Shown one piece after another: positions 1 through 8,912 of a stretch of DNA of 58,454 nt. The notes beneath the pieces are model-generated. The model was not told where the DNA came from, searched no databases, and saw only the letters and a program-made list of their open reading frames with translations. This stretch comes from Candidatus Lambdaproteobacteria bacterium. GTDB lineage: Bacteria > SAR324 > JACQKK01. The translations under genes were made by a program, and so were the position numbers. Location: NCBI GenBank assembly GCA_016204605.1, contig JACQKK010000034.1, forward strand, positions 1-58,454, in the 5' to 3' direction. Positions within the stretch are counted from its first letter, which is position 1. Each line of letters begins with the position of its first letter.

Positions 1-831
1 GCGCAGGGCCTGGGTGACGTGCAGCACGATATCGGTGGCCGTCACGCCATCGGCGGGCCGCCCCGTGACCTCGACGCCCACCACCTCCGGCGCCAGCATG
101 TAGTAGGGCTGGCCGAGCATGGCCGCCTCCGCCTCGATGCCGCCCACGCCCCAGCCCAGCACGCCGATGCCGTTGACCATGGTGGTGTGGGAATCGGCGC
201 CGAACACGGAATCGGGGTGGGCCACCAGCGCGCCGTCCTCGCGGCTGGTGCGCACCACCTTGGCCAGGTACTCGATGTTGACCTGGTGGCAGATGCCGGT
301 CGAAGGGGGGATCACCACGAAGTTGTCGAACGCCTTCTGCCCCCACTTGAGGAACTGGTAGCGCTCGATGTTGCGCTCGAACTCGCGCTTCTCGTTGAGC
401 GCGAGCGCGTCGGCCGTGCCGAAGTAGTCCACCTGCACCGAGTGGTCGATCACCATCTCGGTCGGGATGAGCGGGTTGATCTTGTTCGGGTCGCCGCCCA
501 TGGCCTTCATGGCCCCGCGCATGGCGGCCAGGTCCACCACGCAGGGCACCCCCGTGAAGTCCTGCAAGAGCACGCGCGCCACCATGAACGGCACCTCGCG
601 GGGGGGCAGGCGCCTGGCGCTCCAGGCCGCCAGCGAGACCACGTCGTCGCGGCTGACCTCGGGTCGGCCCGCGTAGCGCAGCAGCGCCTCCAGCAGGATG
701 CGGATCGAGTAGGGCAGCGTGTCGAGCCTGGCCAGGCCGGCCTTCTCCAGGGTCTCGAGGCGGTAGATCGCCAGGTTGCCGTCGGGGGTCTTGAGGGTCT
801 GGCGTGCGCCGAAGGGGTCTGGCAGGGCCAT
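1..831 (-). CDS. acnA: Aconitate hydratase A, N-terminal part (runs off left edge)
   Basis: This is the first 277 codons of an AcnA/IRP-type aconitase, which isomerises citrate to isocitrate in the TCA cycle using a 4Fe-4S cluster in the cytoplasm. The ATG lies at 829-831 and the frame stays open to base 1, so the C-terminal two thirds, including the cluster cysteines, are outside the window. The N-terminus (MALPDPFGARQTL) and the segments DHSVQVDYFG, GICHQVNLEYLA and GADSHTTMVNG are hallmarks of the AcnA family. The last of these carries the conserved substrate-pocket Asp-Ser-His. A purine-rich GAGAGA lies just upstream of the ATG. It is divergent from the reductoisomerase gene. The family call is secure; nothing can be said about completeness. 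Confidence 0.94.
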   Translation of the reverse strand, partial: MALPDPFGARQTLKTPDGNLAIYRLETLEKAGLARLDTLPYSIRILLEALLRYAGRPEVSRDDVVSLAAWSARRLPPREVPFMVARVLLQDFTGVPCVVDLAAMRGAMKAMGGDPNKINPLIPTEMVIDHSVQVDYFGTADALALNEKREFERNIERYQFLKWGQKAFDNFVVIPPSTGICHQVNIEYLAKVVRTSREDGALVAHPDSVFGADSHTTMVNGIGVLGWGVGGIEAEAAMLGQPYYMLAPEVVGVEVTGRPADGVTATDIVLHVTQALR

Positions 832-1202
832 GGTGGTCTCTCTCTTTTCTTCGGGGTGTCGGGGTGTCGCGGGGCTCCCGGGCCGGGGGCGCGGCGCGTC
901 CGGGGTCGGCCGGGGCTCGGGACGGGCAGCGACAGGCCCTTCGGCGCCGGAGGCCGGGCGCGGCGTTTCTTGTGCGTGGCTGCGGGTTGTGTGACCCTGC
1001 GATGCGGGTTATAAACGAGGCCGTTCCGATCCGCCGGGCGCCAAGGGGAGTGCACGCGAGTCCCGGCCGCGGCCCTTCTCGCTGCGGGCGCCGGCGCGCC
1101 TGAAGGCGATAGTGGCGCCATAGTACGGGTATTGCCGGCGGGGCGTCAATAGAATCCCCGGGGGGCCGAGGGCCGCCCGATCTCAACTGGAGCAGGTTTT
1201 CG
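832..1202. other. Intergenic region between divergent acnA and ilvC-like genes
   Basis: About 370 bases separate the two divergent start codons. No credible coding frame is visible, since the open frames here are GC-driven. The only regulatory-looking signal is a possible sigma70-type promoter pointing toward the reductoisomerase gene, listed separately. The leader between that site and the ATG would be roughly 180 bases. I see no recognisable riboswitch or leucine/valine attenuator peptide. Confidence 0.5.
987..1015 (+). promoter_or_regulatory. Possible sigma70-type promoter
   Basis: TTGTGT and TATAAA are separated by exactly 17 bases in an otherwise very GC-rich spacer. The -10 element matches consensus at five of six positions and the -35 element at only three. 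It points toward the reductoisomerase gene. This is a sequence resemblance only. Confidence 0.25.
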
Positions 1203-2246
1203 ATGAAGACCATCGACATCAAGGGCGTCAAGGAGACCATCATCGAGCGCTCCGATTTCCCGCCCGAGAAGGTCAAGGCGATTCTCGCCAAGGAGGTGAC
1301 GGCCATCCTCGGGTACGGGCCCCAGGGTCGCGGCCAGGGACTCAACATGCGCGACCAGGGCTTCAAGGTGCTGCTCGGGCTGCGCAAGGGCCGCAGCTGG
1401 GACAAGGCGCTCGAAGACGGCTGGGAGGAGGGCAGGAACCTGTTCTCGATGGAAGAGGCGGCCCACCGCGGCACCATCATCCAGTACCTGATCTCCGATG
1501 CCGGTCAGATCGCGAACTGGCCCATGGTCAAGAGCTGCCTCAACCCCGGCGACGCGCTCTACTTCTCCCACGGCTTCGGGATCGTCTACAAGGATCAGAC
1601 GAACATCGTGCCGGCCGAGAACGTCGACGTGCTGCTGGTGGCGCCCAAGGGCTCCGGCCTCACGGTGCGCCGCCTGTTCGAGCAGGGCTCCGGCATCAAC
1701 GCCTCGTTCGCCGTCGCCCAGGACTACACCGGGCGCGCCCGCGAGCGCTGCCTCGCCTCCGCCTTCGCCATCGGCTCGGGCCACGTCTTCGAGACCACTT
1801 TCGCGCACGAGGTGTACAGCGACCTGACCGGGGAGCGCTGCGTGCTGATGGGGCTGATCGAAGGGGCCTTCCGCGCCCAGTACAACGTGCTGCGCCGCCA
1901 CGGCCACTCCCCCTCGGAGGCGTTCAACGAGACGGTCGAGGAGGCGCTGCAGAGCCTCTATCCGCTCATCAACCAGAACGGCATGGACTGGATGTACGTC
2001 AACTGCTCCACCACGGCCCAGCGCGGCGCGCTCGATTGGGCGCCCAAGTTCCAAAAGGTGCTCGAGCCGGTGATCGAGCAGTGCTACGGGCGGGTGGTGG
2101 ACGGCACCGAACCCGGCATCGCCATCCAGGCCAATTCCCGGCCCGACTACCGCGAGCAGCTCGACCGCGAGCTGAAGGCCATCGCCGATTCCGAGCTGTG
2201 GACCGCCGGCCGCATCCTGCGCCCGCTGCGCCCGGGAGGGAAGTGA
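1203..2246 (+). CDS. ilvC: Ketol-acid reductoisomerase, Bacteroidetes/fungal-like type
   Basis: This 347-residue protein should catalyse the Mg- and NAD(P)H-dependent isomerisation and reduction of acetolactate or acetohydroxybutyrate in valine, isoleucine and leucine synthesis. The N-terminal Rossmann motif GYGPQGRG is at residues 37-44. The active-site His is in SHGFG (H123). The knotted C-terminal domain has the metal ligands of SDLTGER (D207, E211) and the FNETVEE motif. The GYGPQGRGQ and NCSTTAQRGALDW signatures resemble the form known from Bacteroidetes and fungal Ilv5 rather than the usual proteobacterial IlvC (GYGSQGHAHA). No ilvB or ilvN lies nearby, so it stands alone. A GGAGCAGG ribosome-binding site precedes the ATG. 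Confidence 0.9.
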   Translation: MKTIDIKGVKETIIERSDFPPEKVKAILAKEVTAILGYGPQGRGQGLNMRDQGFKVLLGLRKGRSWDKALEDGWEEGRNLFSMEEAAHRGTIIQYLISDAGQIANWPMVKSCLNPGDALYFSHGFGIVYKDQTNIVPAENVDVLLVAPKGSGLTVRRLFEQGSGINASFAVAQDYTGRARERCLASAFAIGSGHVFETTFAHEVYSDLTGERCVLMGLIEGAFRAQYNVLRRHGHSPSEAFNETVEEALQSLYPLINQNGMDWMYVNCSTTAQRGALDWAPKFQKVLEPVIEQCYGRVVDGTEPGIAIQANSRPDYREQLDRELKAIADSELWTAGRILRPLRPGGK

Positions 2247-2288
2247 GCCGCGCCGTGTCTGTCCAGGCTACCGCCCCGGTTTCCCGCC

Positions 2289-4133
2289 ATGGATGACTCG
2301 CCCGCCAGCGCCAGTGCCAGCGCCAGTAGCAGCACGAGGCGCCTCGCGGCACTGCGGCGGCTGATGGGCGAGCAGGGGCTGGATTACCTGCTCGTGCCCT
2401 CCGCCGATGAGCACCAGAACGAGTACGTGCCGGCCCACCGTCAACGCCGCGCGGCGGTAACCGGGTTCACGGGCTCGGCGGGCGACGCGGCGATCGGCAT
2501 CGAGGACGCGCATCTGTTCGTGGACTCGCGCTACCACCTCCAGGCGGAGCAGGAGGTGGAGCCGAGCGTGTTCCACGTCCACAAGGTGGGCGCGGCCGAC
2601 GAGATCGAGCTGGTGGAATGGCTGCGCCGGCTGGCCAAGGACGAACGCACGCTGCGGATCGGCTTCGACCCCTTCGTGACCGCCCTTTCCGCCCACGAGC
2701 GGCTCGCGACGGCGGTCAACGGCACCAGCACCAAACTGGTGCCGCTCGAGCAGAACCCGGTGGACCAGGTCTGGAGCGACCGCCCCGTGCCGCCGCGTGG
2801 AGCGGTGTACGCCCTCCCCGCCGACGTGACCGGCGAGCCCGCCGCCGAGAAGCTGGCCCGCGTGCGGGCCGCCATGGGGGAGCAGCGGGTGACGGCGCTC
2901 GTGCTCACCAGGCTCGACGAGGTGGCCTGGCTCACCAATCTGCGGGGCAGCGACATCCCCTACAACCCGGTGTTCGAGGCGTACCTGATCGTCGAACCGG
3001 CGCTGGCCACCTGCTTCACCGACAACCCGCTGCCCGCTGCCGTGCGCCAGGCGCTGGCCGGCGCTGTCGCGTTCGCCCCATACGCCGAGTTCGGCGCGCG
3101 GCTGGAGGCGCTGGCGCGCGAGGCTCGGCGCCAGGGCGGGCGGCTCTGGCTCGACTCGCAGGGCACGAGCTACGGCACCCGCCTGCTGGCCGATCCGGCC
3201 GACGTGCGCGACGCCGCTCCCAATCCCGTGGTGCGGCTGAAGGCGACGAAGAACGCCGTCGAGATCGCGTGCAGCCGCGAGGGTCACGTGCGCGCCGGCC
3301 TGGCCAAGGTGCGCAGCTTCGCCCGCCTCGCCGCCCTGCTGGCCGAGGGGGCGCGCATCACCGAGGCGGGCTACGCCGCGCTGCTCGAAGCGGAGTACGC
3401 GCGCGAGGAAGGCTATGCCGACCTGAGCTTCGCCACGATCGCCGCCTACGGCGCCAACGGCGCCATCGTGCACTACGGCACGCCCAGCGCCGAGGTCGCC
3501 TTGGCGGCGGGCGGGCTGCTGCTGGTGGACTCGGGCATCCAGATCCGCGGGGCGACCACCGACGACACCCGCACCATCGCTCTGGGAGAGCCCAGCGCGC
3601 CGCAACGGGCGCGGTATACCGACGTGCTGCGCGGCCACATCCGGCTGGCCATGCAGGTGTTCCCCGAAGGCACCACCGGCCAGCACCTGGACGCCCTGGC
3701 GCGCTCCGCCCTCTGGAACGAGGGGCTCGATTTCGGCCACGGCACCGGCCACGGCGTGGGCGCCTTCCTCAACGTCCATGAGGGCCCGCACGGCATCACC
3801 CCGCGCAGCGCCGTGCCGCTGGAGCCGGGCATGATCGTCTCCAACGAGCCCGGCTACTATCTCCCCGGCTGGGGCGGCATCCGGCTGGAGAACCTGTACG
3901 TGGTGGAAGAGGCGGCCGGGTTGCCGCCCCACCCGGCCGGGCGGCGCTGGCTCCGCTTCTCGGCGCTCACCATGATCCCGTTCGACCGGCGGCTGATCGA
4001 CTGGCCGCGCCTGAGTCGCGAGGAGGCGGCCTGGCTCGTCGGCTATCACGGCCAGGTGCGCGAGCGGCTGCTGCCCCATCTCGAAGGCAGGTACGGCGCC
4101 TGGCTGGCGGACGCGTGCGCCGCACTGCCGTGA
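2289..4133 (+). CDS. Xaa-Pro aminopeptidase, M24B family, three-domain form
   Basis: A cytoplasmic metallopeptidase that removes the N-terminal residue from peptides whose second residue is proline. Its 614 residues match the long eukaryotic-type APP1 form: two creatinase-like N-terminal domains, a pita-bread catalytic domain from about residue 325 to 545, and a short C-terminal domain. The dinuclear metal site is visible as VDSG (D414) and TTDDTRT (D425), then GHGTGHGVG, NEPGYY and GGIRLEN, which supply the His and Glu ligands. The first 16 residues are a Ser/Ala repeat, so a slightly later start is possible. It lies 42 bases after the reductoisomerase and may share its transcript. Confidence 0.92.
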   Translation: MDDSPASASASASSSTRRLAALRRLMGEQGLDYLLVPSADEHQNEYVPAHRQRRAAVTGFTGSAGDAAIGIEDAHLFVDSRYHLQAEQEVEPSVFHVHKVGAADEIELVEWLRRLAKDERTLRIGFDPFVTALSAHERLATAVNGTSTKLVPLEQNPVDQVWSDRPVPPRGAVYALPADVTGEPAAEKLARVRAAMGEQRVTALVLTRLDEVAWLTNLRGSDIPYNPVFEAYLIVEPALATCFTDNPLPAAVRQALAGAVAFAPYAEFGARLEALAREARRQGGRLWLDSQGTSYGTRLLADPADVRDAAPNPVVRLKATKNAVEIACSREGHVRAGLAKVRSFARLAALLAEGARITEAGYAALLEAEYAREEGYADLSFATIAAYGANGAIVHYGTPSAEVALAAGGLLLVDSGIQIRGATTDDTRTIALGEPSAPQRARYTDVLRGHIRLAMQVFPEGTTGQHLDALARSALWNEGLDFGHGTGHGVGAFLNVHEGPHGITPRSAVPLEPGMIVSNEPGYYLPGWGGIRLENLYVVEEAAGLPPHPAGRRWLRFSALTMIPFDRRLIDWPRLSREEAAWLVGYHGQVRERLLPHLEGRYGAWLADACAALP

Positions 4134-4209
4134 GCGGCCCCTGCCCGGCTGCCCGCGCCCGCGCATCGGCCGTGGGGACGCCGCATGCGGCGACCGGTCA
4201 GTTCGCCGC

Positions 4210-4668
4210 TCAGGCCCTGCCGCTGCGCCCGGCGAAGGTCGGTGCGACCCGCGGGAGCCTGAGCGGGAAGGTGCTGCCGCGGGCTCCGGTCGTCTCCAGC
4301 GTCAGCGTCCCGCCATGCAGGCGGGCGGTGGCCCGGGTCAGCCCCATGCCGACGCCCTGCGCGCGGTCGCCGGGCATCCCGCTGGAATGCGTCATGGGAT
4401 CGGCCAGGGTCACGAACGGCTCGAAGATGCGCTCTTGTTCTTCCGGCGGAACGCCGGCGCCGCGGTCGATCACCCGGAATTCGACCGGGCCCCCTTCGCT
4501 GCGGGCCACGCTGCGCACCGAAACGCGATCGGGGGTGGCGCGGATGGCATGGATCGGCAGCTCTTCCAGCACGGCGTCGATCTTCTCCGCGTCCCAGCGG
4601 GAGGCGATCGCCACAGCCGCCTGAGCGAACACGGGCGCGAAAACGCCCCGGACGCTCCACGAGCCCAA
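4210..4668 (-). pseudogene. Histidine-kinase ATPase-domain fragment
   Basis: This frame encodes only the C-terminal ATP-binding half of a sensor histidine kinase. The G1-F region is visible as DRGAGVPPEEQERIFEPF and the G2 box as GVGMGLTRATARLHGG. No dimerisation (H-box), sensor or transmembrane segment is present. A stop codon lies three codons upstream of the first possible start, which is TTG, and the first 20 residues look unlike a kinase. No response regulator is adjacent. It is most likely the remnant of a deleted two-component gene. A free-standing ATPase-domain protein is less likely. The domain identification is firm; the pseudogene call is inference. Confidence 0.62.
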
Positions 4669-4776
4669 GTGCGCTCAACCCAAGCGCGGATTCTGGGAGC
4701 GACGCGGCGCTTTCCCCAGCGTTGCGAATGATCTACGATCGGTACCGTCTCCTCCCGGCACCTCTTGCGGCCCGCC

Positions 4777-6387
4777 ATGACCCCTTCCGTTTCCCGCGCG
4801 ACGCACAGTGGCGGTGGCTCCGACCCTTCCGGTGGGGGCCTGTGGTGGCCCACCGGGCGGGGCGTTTCTCCGGGGCCGGGCGGTCGCGGGCCGGCCCGGG
4901 ACCGGCATGATCGCCCCGGCAGGCCCGGGCGGCCGCGCCCGGCCAACCGCGGATCGGCCAGTCCCTGGCCCGCGCGGCTGCTCGCAGCGATCGCGCTGGT
5001 CGGGGGGCTCGCCGCGCCCGGGTCGGCCATGGCCGTGGACGCGCCTGCCGGCATGGATGGCGGCGCGATCGAGGTGCTGGCTGCGGGAGACCTGCGCGGG
5101 GAGATCAAGCCCTGCGGGTGCAGCCCGGAAGGCCAGATGGGCGGACTGCCGCGGCGGCTGAGCGCGTTGGCCGGACGGGTCGCCAAGGCTGCCGTGGCGC
5201 CGCTGGTGCTGGACCTGGGCAACAACTTTCCCCTGCCTTCGGAGCAGGGGCGCCTCAAGATCGAGCTGATCCGGACGCTGCTGGCCCGATTTGCGCCGGA
5301 GGCGATCCTGCCCGGTCCCAACGACCTGGCCCTGGGGAGGGGTGCCCTGGGCTCCGACCTGCCCTATCTGGTCAGCAACGCCGGGACCGCCCAGGGGCTG
5401 CTTTCGCAGCGCGTGGTCGTGCGGGCGGGACTGCGGATCGGCCTCTACGGCTATCTGTCGCCGGCGGAGGTGTATCAGGGCGCCCACAGCGATCTCCAGC
5501 TCGAGCCGGTTTCGGCGGAGCTGCTGGCGCACCTGCGGGCGCGCATCCGCGCGGCGGCGGTGCAGCGCAGCGTGCTGCTGTTCCGCGGCAGCGATGCCGA
5601 GCTGGCGCAGATCGTGGCGGCCGATCTGTTCGACCTGATCCTCGTCGGCAACCCGTCCGACGACGAGCTGCACCAACAGGTCGAACGGCGGGTCGCGGGC
5701 CGCACGCTGCCGCAGGTGCCGACCAAGGGGCAGGGCATGCTGCGCATCGCCTGGCCCTTGTCCGGGCCGCCCGCACCGGCCCAGGTGGACTGGCTCAAGG
5801 ATGGCGTGCCGGATCACCCGGATGCGGCGGCACCGTTCGCGCGCTACGACGAGGCGGTGAAGGCGCTGTTCTTCGCCGCCCTGCAGGGAGCGGGCGCCCC
5901 GCCGGATTCGCCCTACGCGGGTGCCGCGACCTGCGAGGGGTGCCATCCGGCTCAGCAGAAGGTCTGGCGGGGGAGTCGCCACGTGCAGGCCCTGCCGACC
6001 CTGGTCAAGGTGGGCAAGCAGTTCGACCCCGAGTGCCTCGCCTGCCATGTGGTGGGGCTGGGCGCCGGCGGCTTCCGCAGCCCGGAGCTGACCCCCACGC
6101 TCGGCGGCGTGCAGTGCGAGAACTGCCACGGCCCCGCCAAGGCCCATGTGCGCGAGCCCGGGGTGCACAAGCCGGCGTATGTTCCGCCGCAGCCCATCCC
6201 TGGCCATGGCGCCCCGCCAGTGCGCAGCGGCCCGCCTGTGTATGGCGCCGTCACGGCCCATCCCGCCGCAGCCGCCGGGGGCCTGCTCCCCTCCGAGCGC
6301 ACCTGCCGCACCTGCCACATGGGGAGCCACTCCCCCACGTTCGATTTCAACGTCTACTGGCCCAAGATCCGCCACGGCAGGGAGTAG
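4777..6387 (+). CDS. Exported metallophosphatase-like / tetraheme cytochrome c fusion
   Basis: About 536 residues. A hydrophobic export segment at about residues 67-85 ends at APGSAMA. The following UshA/5'-nucleotidase-like domain opens with AAGDLRGEIKPCGC and continues with GQMGGLPRR, a signature of the UshA-like (seleno)protein group, in which one of these cysteines can be selenocysteine. The C-terminal cytochrome c554-like module has four heme c sites: CEGCH (386), CLACH (420), CENCH (447) and CRTCH (510). The product should be periplasmic. The N-terminus is uncertain: the ATG at 4777 gives a 65-residue Gly/Arg/Pro-rich leader, and no later ATG, GTG or TTG lies in frame close to the signal segment. 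Substrate unknown; no second gene of a pathway is adjacent. Confidence 0.78.
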   Translation: MTPSVSRATHSGGGSDPSGGGLWWPTGRGVSPGPGGRGPARDRHDRPGRPGRPRPANRGSASPWPARLLAAIALVGGLAAPGSAMAVDAPAGMDGGAIEVLAAGDLRGEIKPCGCSPEGQMGGLPRRLSALAGRVAKAAVAPLVLDLGNNFPLPSEQGRLKIELIRTLLARFAPEAILPGPNDLALGRGALGSDLPYLVSNAGTAQGLLSQRVVVRAGLRIGLYGYLSPAEVYQGAHSDLQLEPVSAELLAHLRARIRAAAVQRSVLLFRGSDAELAQIVAADLFDLILVGNPSDDELHQQVERRVAGRTLPQVPTKGQGMLRIAWPLSGPPAPAQVDWLKDGVPDHPDAAAPFARYDEAVKALFFAALQGAGAPPDSPYAGAATCEGCHPAQQKVWRGSRHVQALPTLVKVGKQFDPECLACHVVGLGAGGFRSPELTPTLGGVQCENCHGPAKAHVREPGVHKPAYVPPQPIPGHGAPPVRSGPPVYGAVTAHPAAAAGGLLPSERTCRTCHMGSHSPTFDFNVYWPKIRHGRE

Positions 6388-6449
6388 CCCTGCTCCCACC
6401 TCGTGCCCGCTTGCGCCGTTCGACGAACACCGGCGCTCGGGCGCGCAGC

Positions 6450-6499
6450 GACCTCGCCCCCTGGCCCCGTCTCCAACTTGGAGAGAGGGGGAAGGTTGC
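6450..6499. repeat. REP-like palindromic element
   Basis: A GC-rich imperfect palindrome built around GTCTCCAACTTGGAGA, preceded by CCTCGCCCCCTGGCCCC. The same arrangement recurs near 29.8 and 30.1-30.3 kb. It lies in the short space between the convergent fusion-cytochrome and molybdenum-hydroxylase genes, where it could also act as a terminator for both. Confidence 0.6.
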
Positions 6500-6547
6500 C
6501 ATTCGGCCAGGAGAGGGTAGGCCGGGGTGGGTGAGGTTCCGCCGGGC

Positions 6548-8827
6548 CTACGCGCCGCCGCCGCGTTCCTGCTCGCGGATGGCCTGGCGCAGCTTCTCCG
6601 GGGTGATGGGCAGGGAGGTGACGCGCACGCCCACCGCGTTGTAGATGGCGTTGGCGATGGCGGCCGGGACGGGCACCACGGGCGGCTCCCCCACGCCTTT
6701 GGCGCCGTAGGGTCCCGCCACGGAGGGCTTTTCCACCAGCGTGGTCTCGATCATCGGCACATCGAGGGCGCTGGGGATCTTGTAGTCGAGGAAGCCCGCG
6801 TTCTGGGGCTGTCCGTCGCGGTAGGTGAACTGCTCGCACAACGCCTGCCCCAGCCCCTGCGCCACGCCGCCGTGGATCTGCCCTTCGACCGACATGGGGT
6901 TGATCGCCAGTCCCACGTCCTGGGCGGCGCAGTAGCGCACCACCTTGACCTGTCCCGTCTCCGGGTCCACCTCCACGTCTGCGACGTGGGCGGCCATGGA
7001 GGGCATGCGCGGAGAGTTGCCCGTGGCGCCGTAGCCCACGATGGGCCCCGTCTTGCCCTGGGCCTGCGAGAGCAGCTTGGTGACGGCCACCGCCCGGCTG
7101 GGCTCGCCCTGCACGCGCACCTGGCCCCCCTTGAGCTCCATGCGCTCGGCGGAGGCATCCAGCTCATCGACGGCCAGCTCGAACAACTGGGCCTTGATGT
7201 GCTCGGACGCCTTGAAGCAGGCCAGCCCGTGGCTTTTCAGCACCTGGCTGCCGCCGGAGTTGGTGGCGTGGGGGGCGCTGTCGGTATCGAGGGACTTCAC
7301 GGTCACCCGTTCCAGCGGCACGTCGAGCGCCTCGGCCACGATCTGGGTCATGGTGGTGTTGACCCCGGAAAGGTCGACCACGCCGCCGATCACGTTGACC
7401 GAGCCGTCGCCGTTCATCTTGATCACCGCCCCCGAGGCGTTGCCGCCCACGTTCCAGTTGCCGAGGGCCAAGCCGCGGCCCCGGTTCGGCCCCAGCCGCG
7501 CCCGGTCGTGACGGTAGCCGGAGAGGGCCAGGCACGCCTCCAGCGTATCGAGGGTGAAGACGCTCCGGTTCACGCCGCCGGCGGTGTTGACGTAGTCGGT
7601 GGGCATGGCGTTGCGGCGGCGGAACTCGATGCCGTCCCAGCCCATCGCCGCGCAGATGCGCTCGGTCTCGCTCTCCAGCGCGAAGTTGATCTGCGGGCCG
7701 CCGGGGGCGCGCATGGCGCTGGTGCAGGCCTTGTTGGTGTAGACCAGCCGCGAGGTGATGCGCAGGTTGGGGATGGCGTAGGGGCCCTCGGCGAACTGGG
7801 TCACCGAGGCGGCCATGGCGCCCGCCCCCATGGCGTGGGCGCCCTGATCCATCACCACGTCGATGGTGCGGGCGTGCATGCGCATGTCGGCCGTGACGCC
7901 CGTCTTGAGCGTGATGTGGAAGGCGGCGCGCGGGTTGCCGCCGATGAAGTCCTCATGCCGGCTCATCACGATGCGCACGGGACGGCCGGCCTTCTTCGCC
8001 AGCACCGCCGCGGCGGGCTCGATCTTCATGATGCTCTTGCCGCCGAAGCCCCCGCCGATCTCCGCCGGCACGACGCGCACCTGGTTCTGGGGCACGCCCA
8101 GCACCTCGGCCACGGCGTTGCGCAGGGGGAACTGCCCCTGGTTGGCCGTGTGGATGGTGTAGGTGCGGTCGGGGTTGTAGACCGCCACGCAGGCGTGGGG
8201 CTCCAGGTAGGTCTGGTGCTGCATCTGGGTGGTGTAGACCTGCTCGAACACCCGGGCGCACTCGCCGAAGGCCGCCTCCGGCTCGCCCCGGGTGAGGGAG
8301 TTCAGCGAGCACAGGTTGCCGCCCTGGGGCTTGGCGGGGCCCACCACCGTGTAGCGGAGCAAGTCCTCGTGGATGATGGGGGCGCCTGCGGCCAGCCCTT
8401 CGAAGGCGTCCCGCACCGGGGGCAGCAGCTCGTACTCCACCTCGATGCGCCTGACCGCCTCGAGGGCGATCTCGCGCGTATCCGCCGCCACGGCCGCCAC
8501 GCGGTCGCCCACGTAGCGCACCTTGTCGCGGGCGAAGTAGTGCTCGTCCTTCACCACGCGCCCCACGCGCTTGTCGGGCAGGTCCGCCGCGGTGGCCACC
8601 GCGCGCACACCCGGCAGCTGCTCGGCCCGGGAGGTGTCGATGCGCACGATGCGGGCATGGGGGTGGGGGGAGTGCAGCAGCTTGCCGTAGAGCACCCCCG
8701 GCACCTTGACGTCCTCGGCGAACACGGCCGCGCCGGTCAGCTTCGAGACGATATCGACCCGTGGAATGCGCTTGCCCACGTATCGGAACTGCTGCTGTAA
8801 CGCCTGTTGTTCCGCCTGCTGTACCAT
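6548..8827 (-). CDS. Molybdenum hydroxylase large subunit (xanthine dehydrogenase family)
   Basis: A 759-residue molybdopterin-cytosine-dinucleotide-binding catalytic subunit. The N-terminal a/b-hammerhead domain starts near RVDIVSKLTGAAVFAEDV. The Moco-binding domains contain GGGFGGK and APGGPQ, and the catalytic base is E714 in GVGEPP. The enzyme hydroxylates a carbon centre of an aldehyde, heterocycle or acyl-CoA. The active-site loop lacks the AYRCSFR signature of CO dehydrogenase CoxL, so CO oxidation is not supported. The gene is last in a three-gene set, 85 bases after the 2Fe-2S subunit gene, with a clear GGGAGG site before the ATG. The substrate cannot be assigned from sequence; no XdhC or MocA-type maturation gene is next to it. 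Confidence 0.93.
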   Translation of the reverse strand: MVQQAEQQALQQQFRYVGKRIPRVDIVSKLTGAAVFAEDVKVPGVLYGKLLHSPHPHARIVRIDTSRAEQLPGVRAVATAADLPDKRVGRVVKDEHYFARDKVRYVGDRVAAVAADTREIALEAVRRIEVEYELLPPVRDAFEGLAAGAPIIHEDLLRYTVVGPAKPQGGNLCSLNSLTRGEPEAAFGECARVFEQVYTTQMQHQTYLEPHACVAVYNPDRTYTIHTANQGQFPLRNAVAEVLGVPQNQVRVVPAEIGGGFGGKSIMKIEPAAAVLAKKAGRPVRIVMSRHEDFIGGNPRAAFHITLKTGVTADMRMHARTIDVVMDQGAHAMGAGAMAASVTQFAEGPYAIPNLRITSRLVYTNKACTSAMRAPGGPQINFALESETERICAAMGWDGIEFRRRNAMPTDYVNTAGGVNRSVFTLDTLEACLALSGYRHDRARLGPNRGRGLALGNWNVGGNASGAVIKMNGDGSVNVIGGVVDLSGVNTTMTQIVAEALDVPLERVTVKSLDTDSAPHATNSGGSQVLKSHGLACFKASEHIKAQLFELAVDELDASAERMELKGGQVRVQGEPSRAVAVTKLLSQAQGKTGPIVGYGATGNSPRMPSMAAHVADVEVDPETGQVKVVRYCAAQDVGLAINPMSVEGQIHGGVAQGLGQALCEQFTYRDGQPQNAGFLDYKIPSALDVPMIETTLVEKPSVAGPYGAKGVGEPPVVPVPAAIANAIYNAVGVRVTSLPITPEKLRQAIREQERGGGA

Positions 8828-8912
8828 GGGAGCCTCCCAGGAATGATCGCACCAGCGGTTGCGCGGGGGGTCGCCCCGTCCAGCAGTGGGCCGCCCGCTC
8901 AGCCCGTCGCGC

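Noticed and set aside
2268-4166. A 632-residue minus-strand open frame opposite the aminopeptidase gene
   Set aside because: Its translation is Arg/His/Gly-rich without domains, while the plus strand encodes a complete M24B enzyme.
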